Made by a program: the position numbers and the translations under genes. From Papaver somniferum (taxonomy: Eukaryota; Streptophyta; Magnoliopsida; Ranunculales; Papaveraceae): a stretch of DNA of 64,000 nucleotides. This document shows, piece after piece, positions 30,815 to 43,000 of this stretch (its first letter is position 1; each line of letters begins with the position of its first letter). Location of the stretch: positions 13,702,637 through 13,766,636 of the forward strand of contig NC_039358.1 in NCBI RefSeq assembly GCF_003573695.1, given 5' to 3'. Under the pieces are notes generated by a model. The model saw nothing but the letters and a program-made list of their open reading frames with translations. It searched no databases and was not told the DNA's origin.

Positions 30815-32105
30815 ACTTTCACGTTGAGGACAATGTAAGGTTTAAGTGTGGGGGAATGTTTGTATAGAACTTTATTTTTAGCATTGTTAGTTTTCCTTTT
30901 AGATATACGGAAACAAAAAACAACTAGAAAAAAAAAAAGAAAAAAGAAAGAAAGATGATTCACTACTAAGTCTACCAACTTGTGCCTTACACTAATGAAA
31001 ACATAGGAGTTGAGGAACCCATTAGTAGAGTCTATTCATATGAAAACAAACAAAATATAAGAATAAATAACGTGTTAGTTGTCACCATATCTCGGAGTCG
31101 TCACCATATCACGTTCTATTTTTATTTTTCCATTATTATCTATTGTTACTCTAAGTGATTTTGTGGGGCACAAGCATCGAGTTGTTATCACTGCTAGGAC
31201 AAAATAGAGTGATTGAGTGACAAAAAAAAATAACAAAAGACCAGACCAATTTGACCAAATGGTGTACATATATATAAAACAAAATAGACACTTGGATAGC
31301 AATGTGTGTGTGTTCTCCCTGTCTCCGTCGCCTAAACAAGCGTTGAATGCATGATCCATGGGAATTACCATGTAATCTGCTGACAATAATCATGCGTTTG
31401 GATCTAAAAGATCCAACATGTTGTCGGTTCAAAAAAAAAAATTGAAAAAAGAAAAGAAAAAAATATTATTATTGTGTTGTATAAAATCGATCACTGGTTC
31501 CCTTGTATATGCCAGTGAATTGATCTAGAATTAAGTTTTTCGACTGCTGGTTCCCTTGTATATGCCAGCTATGTTGATGTTAGAATTCATACCAGTATCT
31601 CAATCCAATAGGATTTTTAAGTTTGTTTTGGCAGTGACCTTCAGACAGATATGGGAAACAACGTTCACCTTAGTCAACAGTCCGCCACTATCTACTTTCT
31701 ATATACATCTTCTTAATATTTTCATGTGATTGTGGTTAGTTCGATTCCGAGTATTGTGGTTGTGTTCAACTTTATGATAAAGCTATATTATTAATTTATT
31801 AATTGGATTTGAAAGTGGGTACTTCCTTCTGTAATCATTGATAGTATGCCAATTACAAGATGTTTAGTGTCATTTTTACGCTTTTCACATGTAGCTGGAT
31901 TTTGGAAGTAAAAGGTTTTGTGGGTACACCTCTTATAAACCTTCATGAGACTAAAACTCGTCCACTAGGGACACCTATAGGTTTAAAGGATTGTTATTTA
32001 TGCTAAGAGTAACCGTACCCTCGACAACACGGAGTTGTATGTATGTTTTAGAATAATTTTGTTTGATTTGCTCGAGGACTAGCAAAGTCTAAGTGTGGGG
32101 TAATT
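30815..32105 (+). other. 3' region and polypurine tract of the Ty3 element
   Basis: No coding sequence. It starts with ACGTTGAGGACAATG...TTTAAGTGTGGGGG (about 30820-30853), a block common downstream of pol in plant Athila/Tat-like elements. It then has GGAGTTGAGGAACC, GAGTCTATTCAT and two copies of GGTTCCCTTGTATATGCCAG (about 31496-31570). It ends with AAGTGTGGGG immediately before the 3' LTR, a good plus-strand primer tract. The same landmarks recur at 62030-62918. Confidence 0.7.
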
Positions 32106-33719
32106 TGATAGATGTCTAAAACACCTTAATATTTATCTGTTATTTATGCTTTCTTTGCTATGTTTTCTTGTATATTATGTATCTTATGTTTGCTTTTGAG
32201 TAGTTAGGTACTTTGGAGTCATTTGGAACAAAAGAAGAAGAAACAGGGCAAAAGTGTCATTTCAAGTGCAACTGCTGTTGGAGACGAACTATTTCTCATT
32301 ATTTACTTATATTTCTTAATTTTTGTCTGAAAAGCATGTCAGCTTTAGTGATAAAAATTCTGTGTGAAAATCATGGCAGCTTTAGTGATGAAGAGAAATT
32401 AGAGAGAAAAAGTAGATATGAGAAGTAAGGGATGATCATTGTTTTTGGAAGAATTCAAATAAGAAGAAAGCGTTCACTTGGAGCAAGAAAAAAAAAACAT
32501 CATTTCAATTGCACTTGCTACTTGGAGCAGACCGGAGCCGAGCCGAGCCAGTGATAAGAGATAACTACTGCAGCTTAGTCTAAAGAAGCAACAGACTCTA
32601 CTTATGAGTGCCTTGGGTTTCCACCCCTTATCTAGTTCAACAAAGTGGCTATATCCATTTTCATTTCCTACAGCAACCCTAAAATTCAGAGGAAATTGAT
32701 TTCTCAATCATTTCTTGTCTGAAATCGAGAAGTGATGGCGGCTTCTTTGTGCAATGAAAGGGAGAAATTCAGAGAGATTGGGCATCGAGAGACTGTTTTA
32801 AGAGAGTTCAATGGAGAGAATAATACAGAGAAGATGGGTTAATGATTGAAGTAGGAATTCGAACTAGGGTTTGGTGAAGATGAGAAGAATAGTTAAAATC
32901 TGATATTGAATCTCTGAGATTTTGATTTGGTCGAGAATGATGGATGATTTAGGATTGTGGGATGATTTAGAAACATGGGTATGTCTCAGATTCAAGGTTA
33001 CCGTGAGATAGATGGTTGTTGAAGAATTATATAGAGGTTTCATTGATTGAGTTACAAAAAAAAATAGAGTGATTGAGGTTTCTTTCACTAAAGTGAAAAA
33101 CCATGAACTAGTGAACCCTTAGTGACCCTTTGGTCCTAAGTTCCAATAATACCAAAACCATAAAAACGAAAACCACATAAAAAGCGCAAGAAATACCATT
33201 TTAGGCAGAGGTGTCCATGAGGTCTTGAACCTTTGCTTAGTGAGATATTACCGGAATTACTTGCTAGGGACAATGAACTATGTCTTGAACTGATAGCGTT
33301 TGATGTAATTCGTGATAACAACCACGGATGATATCTCCAAGGTTGCTGCCAAGCTCGTGCCGTTTTGTCGGTTTTGGCTCTGGACGTATCCTGTTTCTCA
33401 TAATGCTCTAGAGAATCAGCTCATATTCTCATAGGAAGCGACCCACTTCCTCATTCAGATAGGTGAATTCCATCAAGAGTGTTTACTGCTACACCCCACT
33501 TCAATCTTAAATCAAAACTATAGAACTCATTAAGACTTATTAAAAGGTCATCCTCCACATGCAGTCACACTATCACGTCTACACTATAGGGAAGGGACAG
33601 AGAATGAAAGTCTATGATAGTGTTTACCTTTACCCACCACAAATTAGTTGTCTCATTCGAAACCTTGATCATGGGATCTCCAATCAGCAAGGTTGAGTAT
33701 CCTTCATGGCAAGTTTAAT

Positions 33720-34990
33720 ATATGAGCTTAAGCCCCAACCCCCTCGATGCATTTTTAACTATCTCTTTGTACAAACCTTTCGTCAAAGGTTGCGCGATAT
33801 TCTCCTTGGACTTTATCCAATCAATGGAAATAACGCCGATTGAGATTAGTTATTTCTTAGCTTTAACTATTATAGCTTGGCTAACACAGTGTATGGATAT
33901 AGCTGGCACATGCCTATGCCAGAGAGGAATGTCTTCTAAAAAGCATCTTAGGCACTCGGCCCCCTCTCGTGCTTTATCTAACGCAATACTCCCAGATTAC
34001 ATAATGAATTGAGAGATATGTTTGTTTGGAAATCTTCCAAAAAAAAAATCTCATGCTAGAGTGAAACCATATCCACTCGTAGACTTAGACTCCTCTGAGT
34101 CAACTATCCAGTTTGCATCATAAAGTCCCAAGGACAACAAGATACCTTTCATAAATCAAAAGAGTATTTTAGGTACCATAATACTCTACTCAGTGCATCT
34201 GAATTCTCTTGCTCTGGACTACAATTATATCTACTTAACTTACTCACAATATAGGCAATGTCTGGACTCTTACAGTTTATTAAATTCATCAGACATCCTA
34301 TAACTCTTGAGTATTCAAGTTAAGATACTCCACTACCCTTATTTTTCTTGAGACTACAAGAATAGTCGTACGAAGTACAAGCAGGCTTACAATCAGACTG
34401 ATTGTATCTCTTAAGCACAACTCAACATAACGAGAATGACTAAGACTATAAATGTTTGATTATCTTCTAATCCTCATCCCTAAGATTACATCAAAAAGGG
34501 ACCAAGTCTTTCAAGTCAATGCTCTCATTCAGTGCATGTTTTTAGTATAATTGATCACATCTATGTTTGTATCAAGCATATCATCAACATACAAGCATAC
34601 AATCACACATGCATCCTTAACAAGTTACTTGTAAATATACTTGTCAGATTCATTAATTTAAATCCACTATTCATTATCACATGATTAAATTTTCTATGTC
34701 ATTGTTTACGTGATTATTTGAAAACCATACAAAGATTTTTCAACTTACAAACTTTGTCCTCACAACCTTTGACTACAAAGTCTTCAGTTTGATCTATGTA
34801 AATTTCTTTATCTAATTCACGGTTTTATAAAAAGCTGTCTTAACATCCATCTGATGTATCTCTAAGTTCTTTATGGCAGCAATAACAATTAGCATCTCAA
34901 CGGAAATAATTCTCGTCACAGGTGAATTAGAATCAAGGATATATTACACCTTCTTTTAGTTTATAGCCTTTAGCTACCAACTTAGCTTAA
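33720..34990 (-). pseudogene. Copia reverse transcriptase and RNase H remnants
   Basis: Minus-strand pieces in order: LVAKGYKLKEGV and IHQMDVKTAF-like sequence (34800-34990, several stops), EYSRVIGCLMNLINCKSPDI with YIVSKLSRY, then ALSRVLWYLKYSF (about 34160-34320), ESKSTSGYGF-like sequence, and AECLRCFLEDIPLW with HVPAISIHC and KENIAQPLTKGL (33760-33970). These are successive landmarks of Copia reverse transcriptase (thumb) and RNase H. The catalytic YVDD region was not found intact. Confidence 0.75.
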
Positions 34991-35699
34991 TATTTTTCCA
35001 CAATTCCATCTACCTATTGTTTCCTCTTAAAGACTCATTTACATCCCATGGTCTTACTCCCTGGAGGTAAACTAGCAAGCTCCCAAGTCTGGTTCCGACG
35101 GATTAAGTCAATTTCATTAAATGAAGCTTCTTACCAGAATGGGGTTTCAGTAGATATCAAGGCTTCTTTACAAGTCTGGGGCTCAGACTAAGCTAGGAAT
35201 GTTATGAAGTCGGTTTCATAAGAAGTCTCAAGTCTAATTATTTTACTTATCTTAGGCTCAACATCAACTTCATCTTCCTTTAAAATAAGTTCTGACTATT
35301 TGAAAATAAATCTAGGGGATCAACAACACATCTATAATGAGATATAGGTTTAGAATAAACATGTCCAAAGAACTCATCATCCCTAGATTCCGTAATAATA
35401 TTCACACCAAAGTCAGAAAAATCAGAACACACAACCAAAAATCTATTTGTAGAAGTATACTCAGCTTACCCTATAAGAAAACACAATCAACATTTTTGGT
35501 TGCAATCTAGTTCTTTTAGGAAGAGGAATTACAATCTTGGTCAAACACCCCCACACTTTGACACATTCATAAGAAGGTCATATACCTTTCCATTAAACCA
35601 TATGGAGTTTCATCTGATCCTTAAAAGGGTACTTTATTCAGGATATACTAGTTAAGAGGACTGCCTCCCCCCACAAGGCCGCAGGTAATCCTGAACTAA

Positions 35700-36050
35700 T
35701 CAACATGGAAATTATCATCTCCTTAAGGATACGGTTGTTATGTTCAAGGCTTCTAATTGGTTTTCAACTTCAAGTTTATACATCTTAAGGCTTCTAAGGC
35801 GCCATCCTTATCCCTAAGCAAGTATACAAGATAGTACCTCGTACAATCATCTACGGAAGTTATAAACCATCTTTTACCACAGTGATTTTCGGTTGAACTC
35901 ATGTCAACTAGGCCTAACTGAATTAATTCTAAAGGCTTAGAATTACTCTGAACATTTGTGCTAAAAGGTTTTATATCATATTTTGATTCTTCACAGATTT
36001 CACTTTTGTGTTCAAAATCCAAACTAAATTTGGGTATGCAGCCTATGCTA
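35700..36050 (-). pseudogene. Copia integrase core fragment
   Basis: The minus strand reads SKPLELIQLGLVDMSSTENH and GKRWFITSVDDCTRYYLVYL with LRDKDGALEA after it. Copia integrases have PLELIH.D......S..G..Y.ITF.DD.TRY..VY.L..K.E. Here the first catalytic Asp (H.D) is replaced (LGLVD), while the DDCTR position is kept. It is truncated by stops on both sides. Confidence 0.8.
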
Positions 36051-36549
36051 GCCAGTTAAGCATTGACTTATAAGTTTACAGTTCCAAGTCTACCACGTAA
36101 AACAATCAATCACACAAAGAAAGCACAAGAATCAACTACGTTCACATCATCAGTTTTTCCGTTAAGCTTATATAGACCCAAAGTCCTATAACTCTTGCTT
36201 AAAAAATCACTTCCTAGTTACAACAAGTTTTCCAGATTCAATTAATATCTTAAATCTTTTTCCATCTACAACAGAACAGGATACAAGATTTTCGCATATG
36301 CTCGGAACATGAAAAATTCATTGAATGTGAGAATATTACAGATATGAGCTTCTGCTCGACCTTTTCCTTTTATGTAATCTCTATTGCAGATGAGTTACTC
36401 AATAAGAGTTTCTCGACATCCCCTATCCTATGATAGGAGGTGAACAGGTCTCTGTTTCAACAAACATTCTTGGTGGCTCCAGAGTCCACCTACTGGTCTC
36501 TCACATTGATTATTAAAATAACTTCCGACATCATGCCAGTAAACTTGTT

Positions 36550-36858
36550 CTAGTTTTTTTCAACTAAATTAGCATTAACTTTTTGCTTATTAAGGTTTTT
36601 ATGTTGTCTACAATTTAATGCCGCGTGGACAGGAATTTTACAAACATAACAATCACCCTTAATTAAAGTAATGCCGGATTCAGTTTTACGAAACATACCT
36701 TTCTTCTGAAGACTATGATTAAAATTGTTTGATATTCTCGCCTTTTTCAGCTTTGGAAGATTTGTGTTCATCCACAGGCTCCTGGTATCCATGTCCCTTT
36801 CCAATTTCATGGCATAATCTACGTTTATACTTTGACCACAGACACGGAAATTTTCCAA
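36550..36858 (-). pseudogene. Copia Gag with CCHC zinc knuckle
   Basis: The minus-strand frame reads MENFRVCGQSINVDYAMKL... and contains CYVCKIPVHAALNC, which has CX2CX4HX4C spacing of a nucleocapsid zinc knuckle (the usual Gly before His is Val). It lies between LTR and integrase, as in Copia elements. Confidence 0.7.
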
Positions 36859-37299
36859 TCACCTAATACACCACATCTCACAAACCTTAGTTCCGAATCG
36901 GAAAATAAAATATGAGTTTTTTTGAAGATAACATCTAGATCTACTAACTTTGTTTGAATCACCATATCAAAAAACTCATGGTTACCCAATAAAAACTACT
37001 TTAGTTAACAACAAATTTCTGCTCGTCAGAATTTTTCATGAACGTTTCTCTGTTTTGTAAAATATCAAAAGAATACTTGTACAACTCCAAAAATTCCGAA
37101 ATTTTATATTGGTAACTATCAGGATGTCTACTACATTAGGTCAAAAGGGTTCATCTAAATTTCTTCTATATTAAAAGATAAAATTGAAACTTTACAGCTG
37201 ACCATAAATTCGTTTTTGTTTTTCACTCCACAATTAACATCCATGATTCACAAACCAATCAATCGTTTTCGATTATTACAAATACTAATGTCTTAAGAT

Positions 37300-37923
37300 T
37301 GTTGGGTGCAATAATCAAAAACAAAGAAAAATCAAATAAGCAAAAGTATTGATACTTAGCTCCTTTATAATGGAAGTGATTGCTTTGACAAAAAGAACAA
37401 GCTCCACATATATCCGCAACAACAACAAGGCAAAACTTTGAAATACAGAGTAAATCACGTGTTCAACACGCTGTCCTTAAGACATTTGCGCCCGGCTACA
37501 CTAAAGAGTGATGCTATAGCCCTCACAGGAAGGATATCTCCAGGATAAAACACCTTACTACACCTACTACTAGCATATGTAGTAGATGCTCAACTTGAAC
37601 TTGGCAACTCCGAAAAAACCGTTAAGGAAAAAATCGCGAATGCTTAAGAAACGCTATAAAATATTTTCCCTTAGGGGTCCCTCTAAAATATAAAGCAACC
37701 CCTTTCCCATAGATTTTCCTAAAGTAGTGAATTTGTTTATATAATTGACAAATACAACTTAAGAAGATAAATTCCCCGATGTGGGACTAAAAGGCTTATA
37801 TAGTCTCTTAAAACAACTAAAGAATTGAAACTCCACGATGTGGGACTAATAAGTTTTTCATTCACAAAAGAAACAATTAATTAAAATCTATAAAATATAA
37901 TTTTATTAATCGTTTTTCCAACA
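37300..37923 (-). repeat. Copia 5' LTR
   Basis: 624 bp, ending in TGTTGG and CCAACA inverted repeats. It has two copies of AGTCCCACATCG (minus strand), a motif often seen in plant Copia LTRs. No Met-tRNA primer site is evident just inside it, so the internal boundary is less certain than the outer one. Confidence 0.7.
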
Positions 37924-40159
37924 GTATGCCTAGTGTATTGGTGGTGAACATGAGAAGTTGCAGGAAGAGCAAGTATTGGTGACTGCAAGCAAGGAGGCTT
38001 TGTTTATGTTGCTTTTACTGGGATTGAGCTGAAATTGCAGTTATATGGAATGTATGAGAATGTGATTGCCTTGAACATGGAGTTGAATGCATGTAAAAAA
38101 GGATCTGATAGTTGCAATGAAGTTGATTTGAAGCTGTTTAGATGAAAGTTAGCTCAGGGAACTGGAGTGGAGAGTTGTAGCTATATAGGTCATGTATTTG
38201 AATGGAACAACAGGCATGGGTTGTAAGGAAATTGCAGTTTGTGATGAGCTGGGATGCAATGGAAGTGACTGGATGAACTGACATGGAAGAAGAGATGTAG
38301 CTGGTGGAATTGCAAGAACTGAAATTGGTGGTTTATGGCTCAGATGGCTGTAGGTTGGTGGTAATGAACTGTTGTTAGCGAAACAATGAAGGAGAAGTTA
38401 TGCCGTGATCTGGTGGTGGTTGGGAGTGAAGCTTCTGCTATGTGGAGTTGAGTTGCAGCTGGTGTTCTTGAGAATTTGAAGATGAGAGAAAGGAGATCTG
38501 TTGCTGTTGTGGACAAGGTGATGCTATTGGAGCTGTGAATTTTAGGAGGTTGCAGTCAAGCTAGGTGGTGGTACTGAGAATGCAATGATCAGACACAATG
38601 GAGTGTAGTCGATTGTGTTTTCACTTCAATGGAAGATGAACAAGAAGGAGTCACAGATGATGTTAATGGGAATTACAGGTGTAATTAGAGATGTGCATAG
38701 GAACTGGTAATGCACAGGAACTGTGAGATGAGGCATTGCAGGCATGAAGCTACAGGTGGTGCAGGTGATGCTTACTATGGACTGCGAAGACTGTAAAGAT
38801 GGACTGGAGCTAATTTGAACGAGTTACAGGGAAATGGATGGCTGAGAAGCAATGATGCACAATCATGGTGTAACACCAACTAAGGCCTGTGCAAGACTGC
38901 AACAGCTCAGGCTTTGTCCAAGAACCCAACTCAGCCTAGTCACCCAGTTAGAACCGACTCACCTGACTCAGTGACCTTGGATGAGTTGACAGGTGACCAG
39001 TTTGACTTTGCTGGTCACCTGAGGTAGTTTCCCGGCGATATTTGCGGCCAATTTCCGGCACCTCAACCAGTTTTCCGACAACTACTTTTTGGCAAAGTTT
39101 TTACTGGGTTATTTTCTACATGGATTTGATGGGCTTGGTGGACCACTTGGAGATGGACTTTGAAGACTTGGGCCTAATTTTGGAAATAAGAAGAGATATG
39201 AAAGACAAGTCTTTCTACATCTTGGATATCACGTATTCTATTTGGAGCTATTGGAGGAGAGCCGCTTTTCCTTAAGCTACTAGGGTTTGCTTTGTTTCAT
39301 CTTCTTTTTTCAATTAATATGATTATGTTGAACTCCATAGCTATGAGTAGCTAAATCTTATACTATTGGTTAAGGATGTAGTCCTATATCTACAACTTGT
39401 GCTTGATTAAATTTATTAGTTTTTTCTCTTGATTATCGTTCATATCTGTACTGTTTTTATAATCACATGATTGATGTATTGTGGTACGACTTAGATGTTT
39501 GGTTAGTTAAGTGGACAATTAATTGAACTTGCATCATTGTCCATAGATATTTTAGGGTTTTTCATCGAGCGATAACCCCAGATAAAAGTAGCATGATATG
39601 ATTATGGTTTGTAGTGATACACTCTTGTTATCGTATGTAGAGTTTGACCCTTGTTCGAATTGTCATGCGCAATGTATGACAATTGCATTGATTAGACTAT
39701 TTCTAAAACTTAATGCTCCTAGGAATTGAACTTAATTAGTGCAAGGCGTTAGGTTATTCTTTAGGTAGATTTCTCATGCGCAACTCTAATGTTTGTGTTG
39801 ATAAACATAGGAAATTAACGGATTATCTTGATCTTATGATAGTCTAGGTCTTTTGATGATAAAGAGATTAAATTGTAATTCTGATCATGTATGCAAGCAC
39901 TTGTTTAAGATTGAAGATGAACTCCTTGACCAATATCTTTTCCTTATTTATTATTCCAACTATTTATTTGCTTTGCTTTGCTTTATTTTATTGCTTAGAT
40001 AAAATTCAAAATCCCCCCTTGGTTACCAAGAAACTGAAATTTTATAACAACAAAAGCCTCTCCGTGGGAACGAACTTGTTCTTACCATATACTTAATCCA
40101 TATTATTTGTAAGTGAGAAAGTGAAATTATATTTGACGCATACGACATCGATCATTACC

Positions 40160-40272
40160 TTAGCAATATTCCTTGTCATAAGACTTCTTAACATTGGATT
40201 TGAAATATTGAATTCAATGAGAACATATCATTAGTATCTGTAGGATTACCATCTTCTGGTTCTGTAACACTT
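40160..40272 (-). repeat. Continuation of the LINE beyond the Ty3 insertion
   Basis: Begins immediately after the second TTACC copy. Position and the shared duplication imply it is the rest of the LINE target. The minus strand has one open stretch (VTEPEDGNPTDTNDMFSLNS) that would fit the ORF1 region, but no family motif is visible. Confidence 0.4.
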
Positions 40273-41570
40273 TGTAACTTTAGCATGGCGCATGCTCAAA
40301 TATGCTCCATGACATGAGATGTAACTTCGTCTCAAGTTCGGTTGTGTAGAAAAACAAACATTGTCCTATGGAAATACGGTGCCAAAATGGAGCATTATAT
40401 TGGGCATATTGTTCAAGGACAATATGGCACCAAGAGGGTATAAGATGTAAGCTATGTTGGCCAAAGTCCAATATTGCATCAAATGGTGCAATAGGTCAAA
40501 GCAGACTGGCCTTGAAAATGTACAGCCATCATGGATGGACATTGCAGTGGCCTATGTGCCAAAGACGAAAGTACAACCATCATGTCCCTTCACAAAACCT
40601 GACTCAGCAAATGTTCATCCATCGCGGCCGGATATTGGAAATGGCATGTGATCCAGAACTGAATGTACAACCATCATGGTCGTATATTGCAGTTGGCCGT
40701 GTACATCCACCATGGCCTAACTTGGTGAACCTAAGTTGTAAAAATGTCTTTAAAACATATATAAGGAGGGGTAATTGGTTGAAGGTGCATATGTGGACCA
40801 TGCACCAAGTAAGCTTCATAGCTTAGCATAAAGAGTACAAATGATGCTTAGGCCTCACTTATAGTTGTGTAACCTTGACAATGGAGCATATTAAGCATGG
40901 GCATCATTATGCCATGCTGCGGACCAAATATGAATCACTTGGATGCATTTTGACGGAACGACCTACATGCACGAGGACATTACCAAAATTTCTTGGACAC
41001 GACATTGAAAACGAGTTGGCTTAAGTTGCTTGTCCCTTCGAGGATGAACACCGGTCAGTGCTTGATACCTTTAGAGTAGGGAAGGGTACGTAGGAAGACG
41101 CAATGATTTACAGCAATGACGGTCCAGTACATTTTGGCTCATATCATCTAATTGAGGGATGATTGCGGTAAATTGGCCTCTCTTATCATCTGGATCGATA
41201 TTGTGATGCAAGAGATGGTGGTGGCCAAACTTGATGAGGCTAGTTGCATGCCACTCATTAGATGCTAATATTTCCTATCAAAATACACAAAGTTAGAATA
41301 TGCATCAATTGAAAATTGGACCTTGCCAAGAAATTAAGCTACGTCGATATGCAAGTCAGCGGAGCATGGATAAGCCTAAGAAAAGTACGAGTTGAGCCTG
41401 ATTGATGCACCCTTTGCACGAGCAAGACAAGTACATTTTTTCGAAAATGCCTAAGCTAATTAAAGAGGGGGAATTGGGCCGTAACGGCCTATGCACAAGT
41501 TCAATGCATGTTCTATGCCTAGGAAGGACTCAAAGGCAAGTGACGCATGCAAGATGCATCGGCCATAACT

Positions 41571-42777
41571 AGAGCTGCACATGGGACGGTACAGTCCGGG
41601 TTTCTTATGAACCTGGTACCTGTACCTGGAGTTCACCGGGTCTTCATATTGAGGACCGGTACCTGTACATGTACCTGGACCTGTACTTGTACCGGTTATA
41701 CAGGTCCAGTTCTAACCGGGACCGGGTTTTTACCCATACTTCAATTGAACAAAATATCAACCCACAAATTAACCTCAATTTCAATATATGAAACTTTCAA
41801 ACTCAGTAGAATCCACAAAATTCAAACCAAATATCAGAACCCATGTTACAAAATCGATTAATGGTTCCTAAGAAACTGACCAGAGATACAATTGAATAAT
41901 TATTTGCATAGAGACATAAACATAACTAAACATAAATTGAATTAAACCCCAAATCTAGCAATCATCTTCAAGAACCCCGTCTGCATCTTCAGATCGAAAT
42001 ACAAATTCATTCTTCATCAGATCTAATGCATCTCTCAGCAGCACCACTATATCTTCTCCATCTTCTGTAACAAATTAATTTGATGAATAAATTAATCTGC
42101 ATCTAAAACCAAATCCATATCAAATAAAACCCTAGCTCAGATTCAATAATGCAATTAAAAAAATTAAACTAAACATTCAATTAATTATGAAGAATCCAGA
42201 GTTCATCAAACAAATTACCAAAAATCAGATAAGTGATTTACTGATTTACTTTGATTGAGTCATACCTATATCGTTACTTTCATAACCATCTTGATGAAGC
42301 TTGAATTGAAATAGTACTAGCAGAAGTAGAAGATGAAGAAGATGATGAATTAATGTCCGCTAATGAGTTTCTGGGATTGGGTTTCTTATTCTTCTTTGAC
42401 GAAGATAGAGATTCAATCTTCATGGTTGATTTTATCTCCTCTATGTGAAAGTAGACTTCAAGTGAGAAAAGAAGAAAAAGAGGCAACAAAGGAAGAACGA
42501 GTGAATTGAAGAGTGTTGTTCGATAGATAAGATGCCCTAAAAACCTAGAATCGATGGCTAGAAATCACTTAGATGGATGGTTATTATACACCGGGTTTTC
42601 TGGGTCCGGTGCTGCCGGGAATTGGGTTAGAGACGGTACCTGTACTCGTACCCAACCGGTTCTGAAATCCATTCCTGGTCCCTGTACCGGCTACACCGGT
42701 TCCAGTCCGGTTCCGGGTTTCTTTTTCCGGTACGAGTCCGGTACTCCGGGTACACCGGGTTCTTTGTGCAGCCTTAT
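41571..42777. mobile_element. hAT-like non-autonomous element with GGTACC/CCGGGT-rich arms
   Basis: Flanked by CCATAACT (41563-41570) and CCATAACC (42778-42785), an 8-bp duplication with one mismatch. The ends AGAGCTGCACA and (reverse complement) ATAAGGCTGCACA form short inverted repeats. Both arms, 41590-41740 and 42585-42760, are dense in GGTACC, ACCGGGT and CCGGTTC strings in both orientations. This is the kind of subterminal repeat cluster hAT transposases bind. The AT-rich centre is unlike the arms and has no transposase. Confidence 0.65.
42280..42489 (-). CDS. Short Ser-rich ORF inside the hAT-like element
   Basis: Not recognised. The minus strand frame has an internal Met start (MKIESLSSSKKNKK) and continues PNPRNSLADIN with a Ser-rich run, ending ASSRWL. 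A C/T-rich leader precedes it. It could be a captured first exon of a host gene or the degenerate start of a transposase. The function is unknown. Confidence 0.25.
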   Translation of the reverse strand: MLPLFLLFSLEVYFHIEEIKSTMKIESLSSSKKNKKPNPRNSLADINSSSSSSSTSASTISIQASSRWL

Positions 42778-43000
42778 CCATAACCTCTATGGATTTAAAC
42801 CCTTCACAAGACAAGGCTAAGTTGGAACAGTATGGAAACTAAGTTATTTGCAACATGCTCCACGATCATGCTTGCAAGGGAATATAGACGCGCATTTTCC
42901 TAGTCTTAAGTCCCGGTAAGTAGCATCAGAATAACGTATCAGGGGAGTTATGGCCTGCGCGCCCTGGCGCGCTAGGCGTAATTTTCTGATCCGTCACAGT

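Larger units (their letters stand above)
33042..37923 (-). mobile_element. Truncated Copia retrotransposon nested in the 3' LTR
   Basis: On the minus strand, from right to left: a 5' LTR (37300-37923) with TGTTGG/CCAACA ends, a CCHC Gag knuckle (about 36640-36690), integrase (35700-36050), reverse transcriptase (about 34050-34990) and RNase H (about 33720-34000). A short tail ends at 33042. The right junction is GTATG (37924-37928), which is the sequence at the matching point of the intact 5' LTR (21601). The left LTR and about 350 bases of host LTR are missing, so a deletion removed the element's 3' end. Confidence 0.85.
20329..40154 (+). mobile_element. Ty3-type (Athila/Tat-like) LTR retrotransposon, 19.8 kb with nested insertions
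   Basis: The 5' LTR (20329-25195) and 3' LTR (32106-40154) begin TAATATGTGTCT and TGATAGATGTCT respectively and end CGATCA. Both flanks carry the 5-bp duplication TTACC (20324-20328 and 40155-40159). Subtracting the nested elements, both LTRs come to about 3.5 kb, which is long. A primer site TGGCGCTGCTGTCGGGGA starts at 25201, five bases after the LTR, resembling the Asp-tRNA site used by Athila-type elements. Gag, protease, reverse transcriptase, RNase H and integrase follow in Ty3 order (25484-30575), then a 1.5 kb 3' region and a GTGTGGGG purine tract before the 3' LTR. Frameshifts and catalytic substitutions show it is dead. Confidence 0.9.
32106..40154 (+). repeat. 3' LTR of the Ty3 element, interrupted
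   Basis: Two parts align with the 5' LTR: 32106-33041 and 37924-40154. Between them lies the Copia insertion. About 350 bases (equivalent of 21254-21600) are missing at the left junction. Relative to the 5' LTR it has a small deletion near 32595 and an extra copy of a CAGCTTTAGTGAT-containing segment near 32340-32390. It ends CGACATCGATCA before TTACC. Confidence 0.9.
40273..42998 (+). repeat. LTR-like block ending at a Met-tRNA-type primer site
   Basis: The right end ...GATCCGTCACA is followed at 43001 by TGGTATCAGAAC, a one-base variant of the initiator-Met tRNA primer site TGGTATCAGAGC. A TGTAAC at 40273 would give TGT...ACA ends, with the hAT-like insertion removed giving about 1.5 kb. 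GCGCGCCCTGGCGCGC near the right end is unusually GC-rich. The interior at 40380-41560 has repeated CAACCATCATGG/GCAGTGGCC-like strings but no gene. The left boundary is a guess. Confidence 0.45.

Noticed and set aside
40368..40826. 152-codon plus-strand frame
   Set aside because: Within repetitive CATCATGG-rich LTR-like sequence with no recognisable domain.
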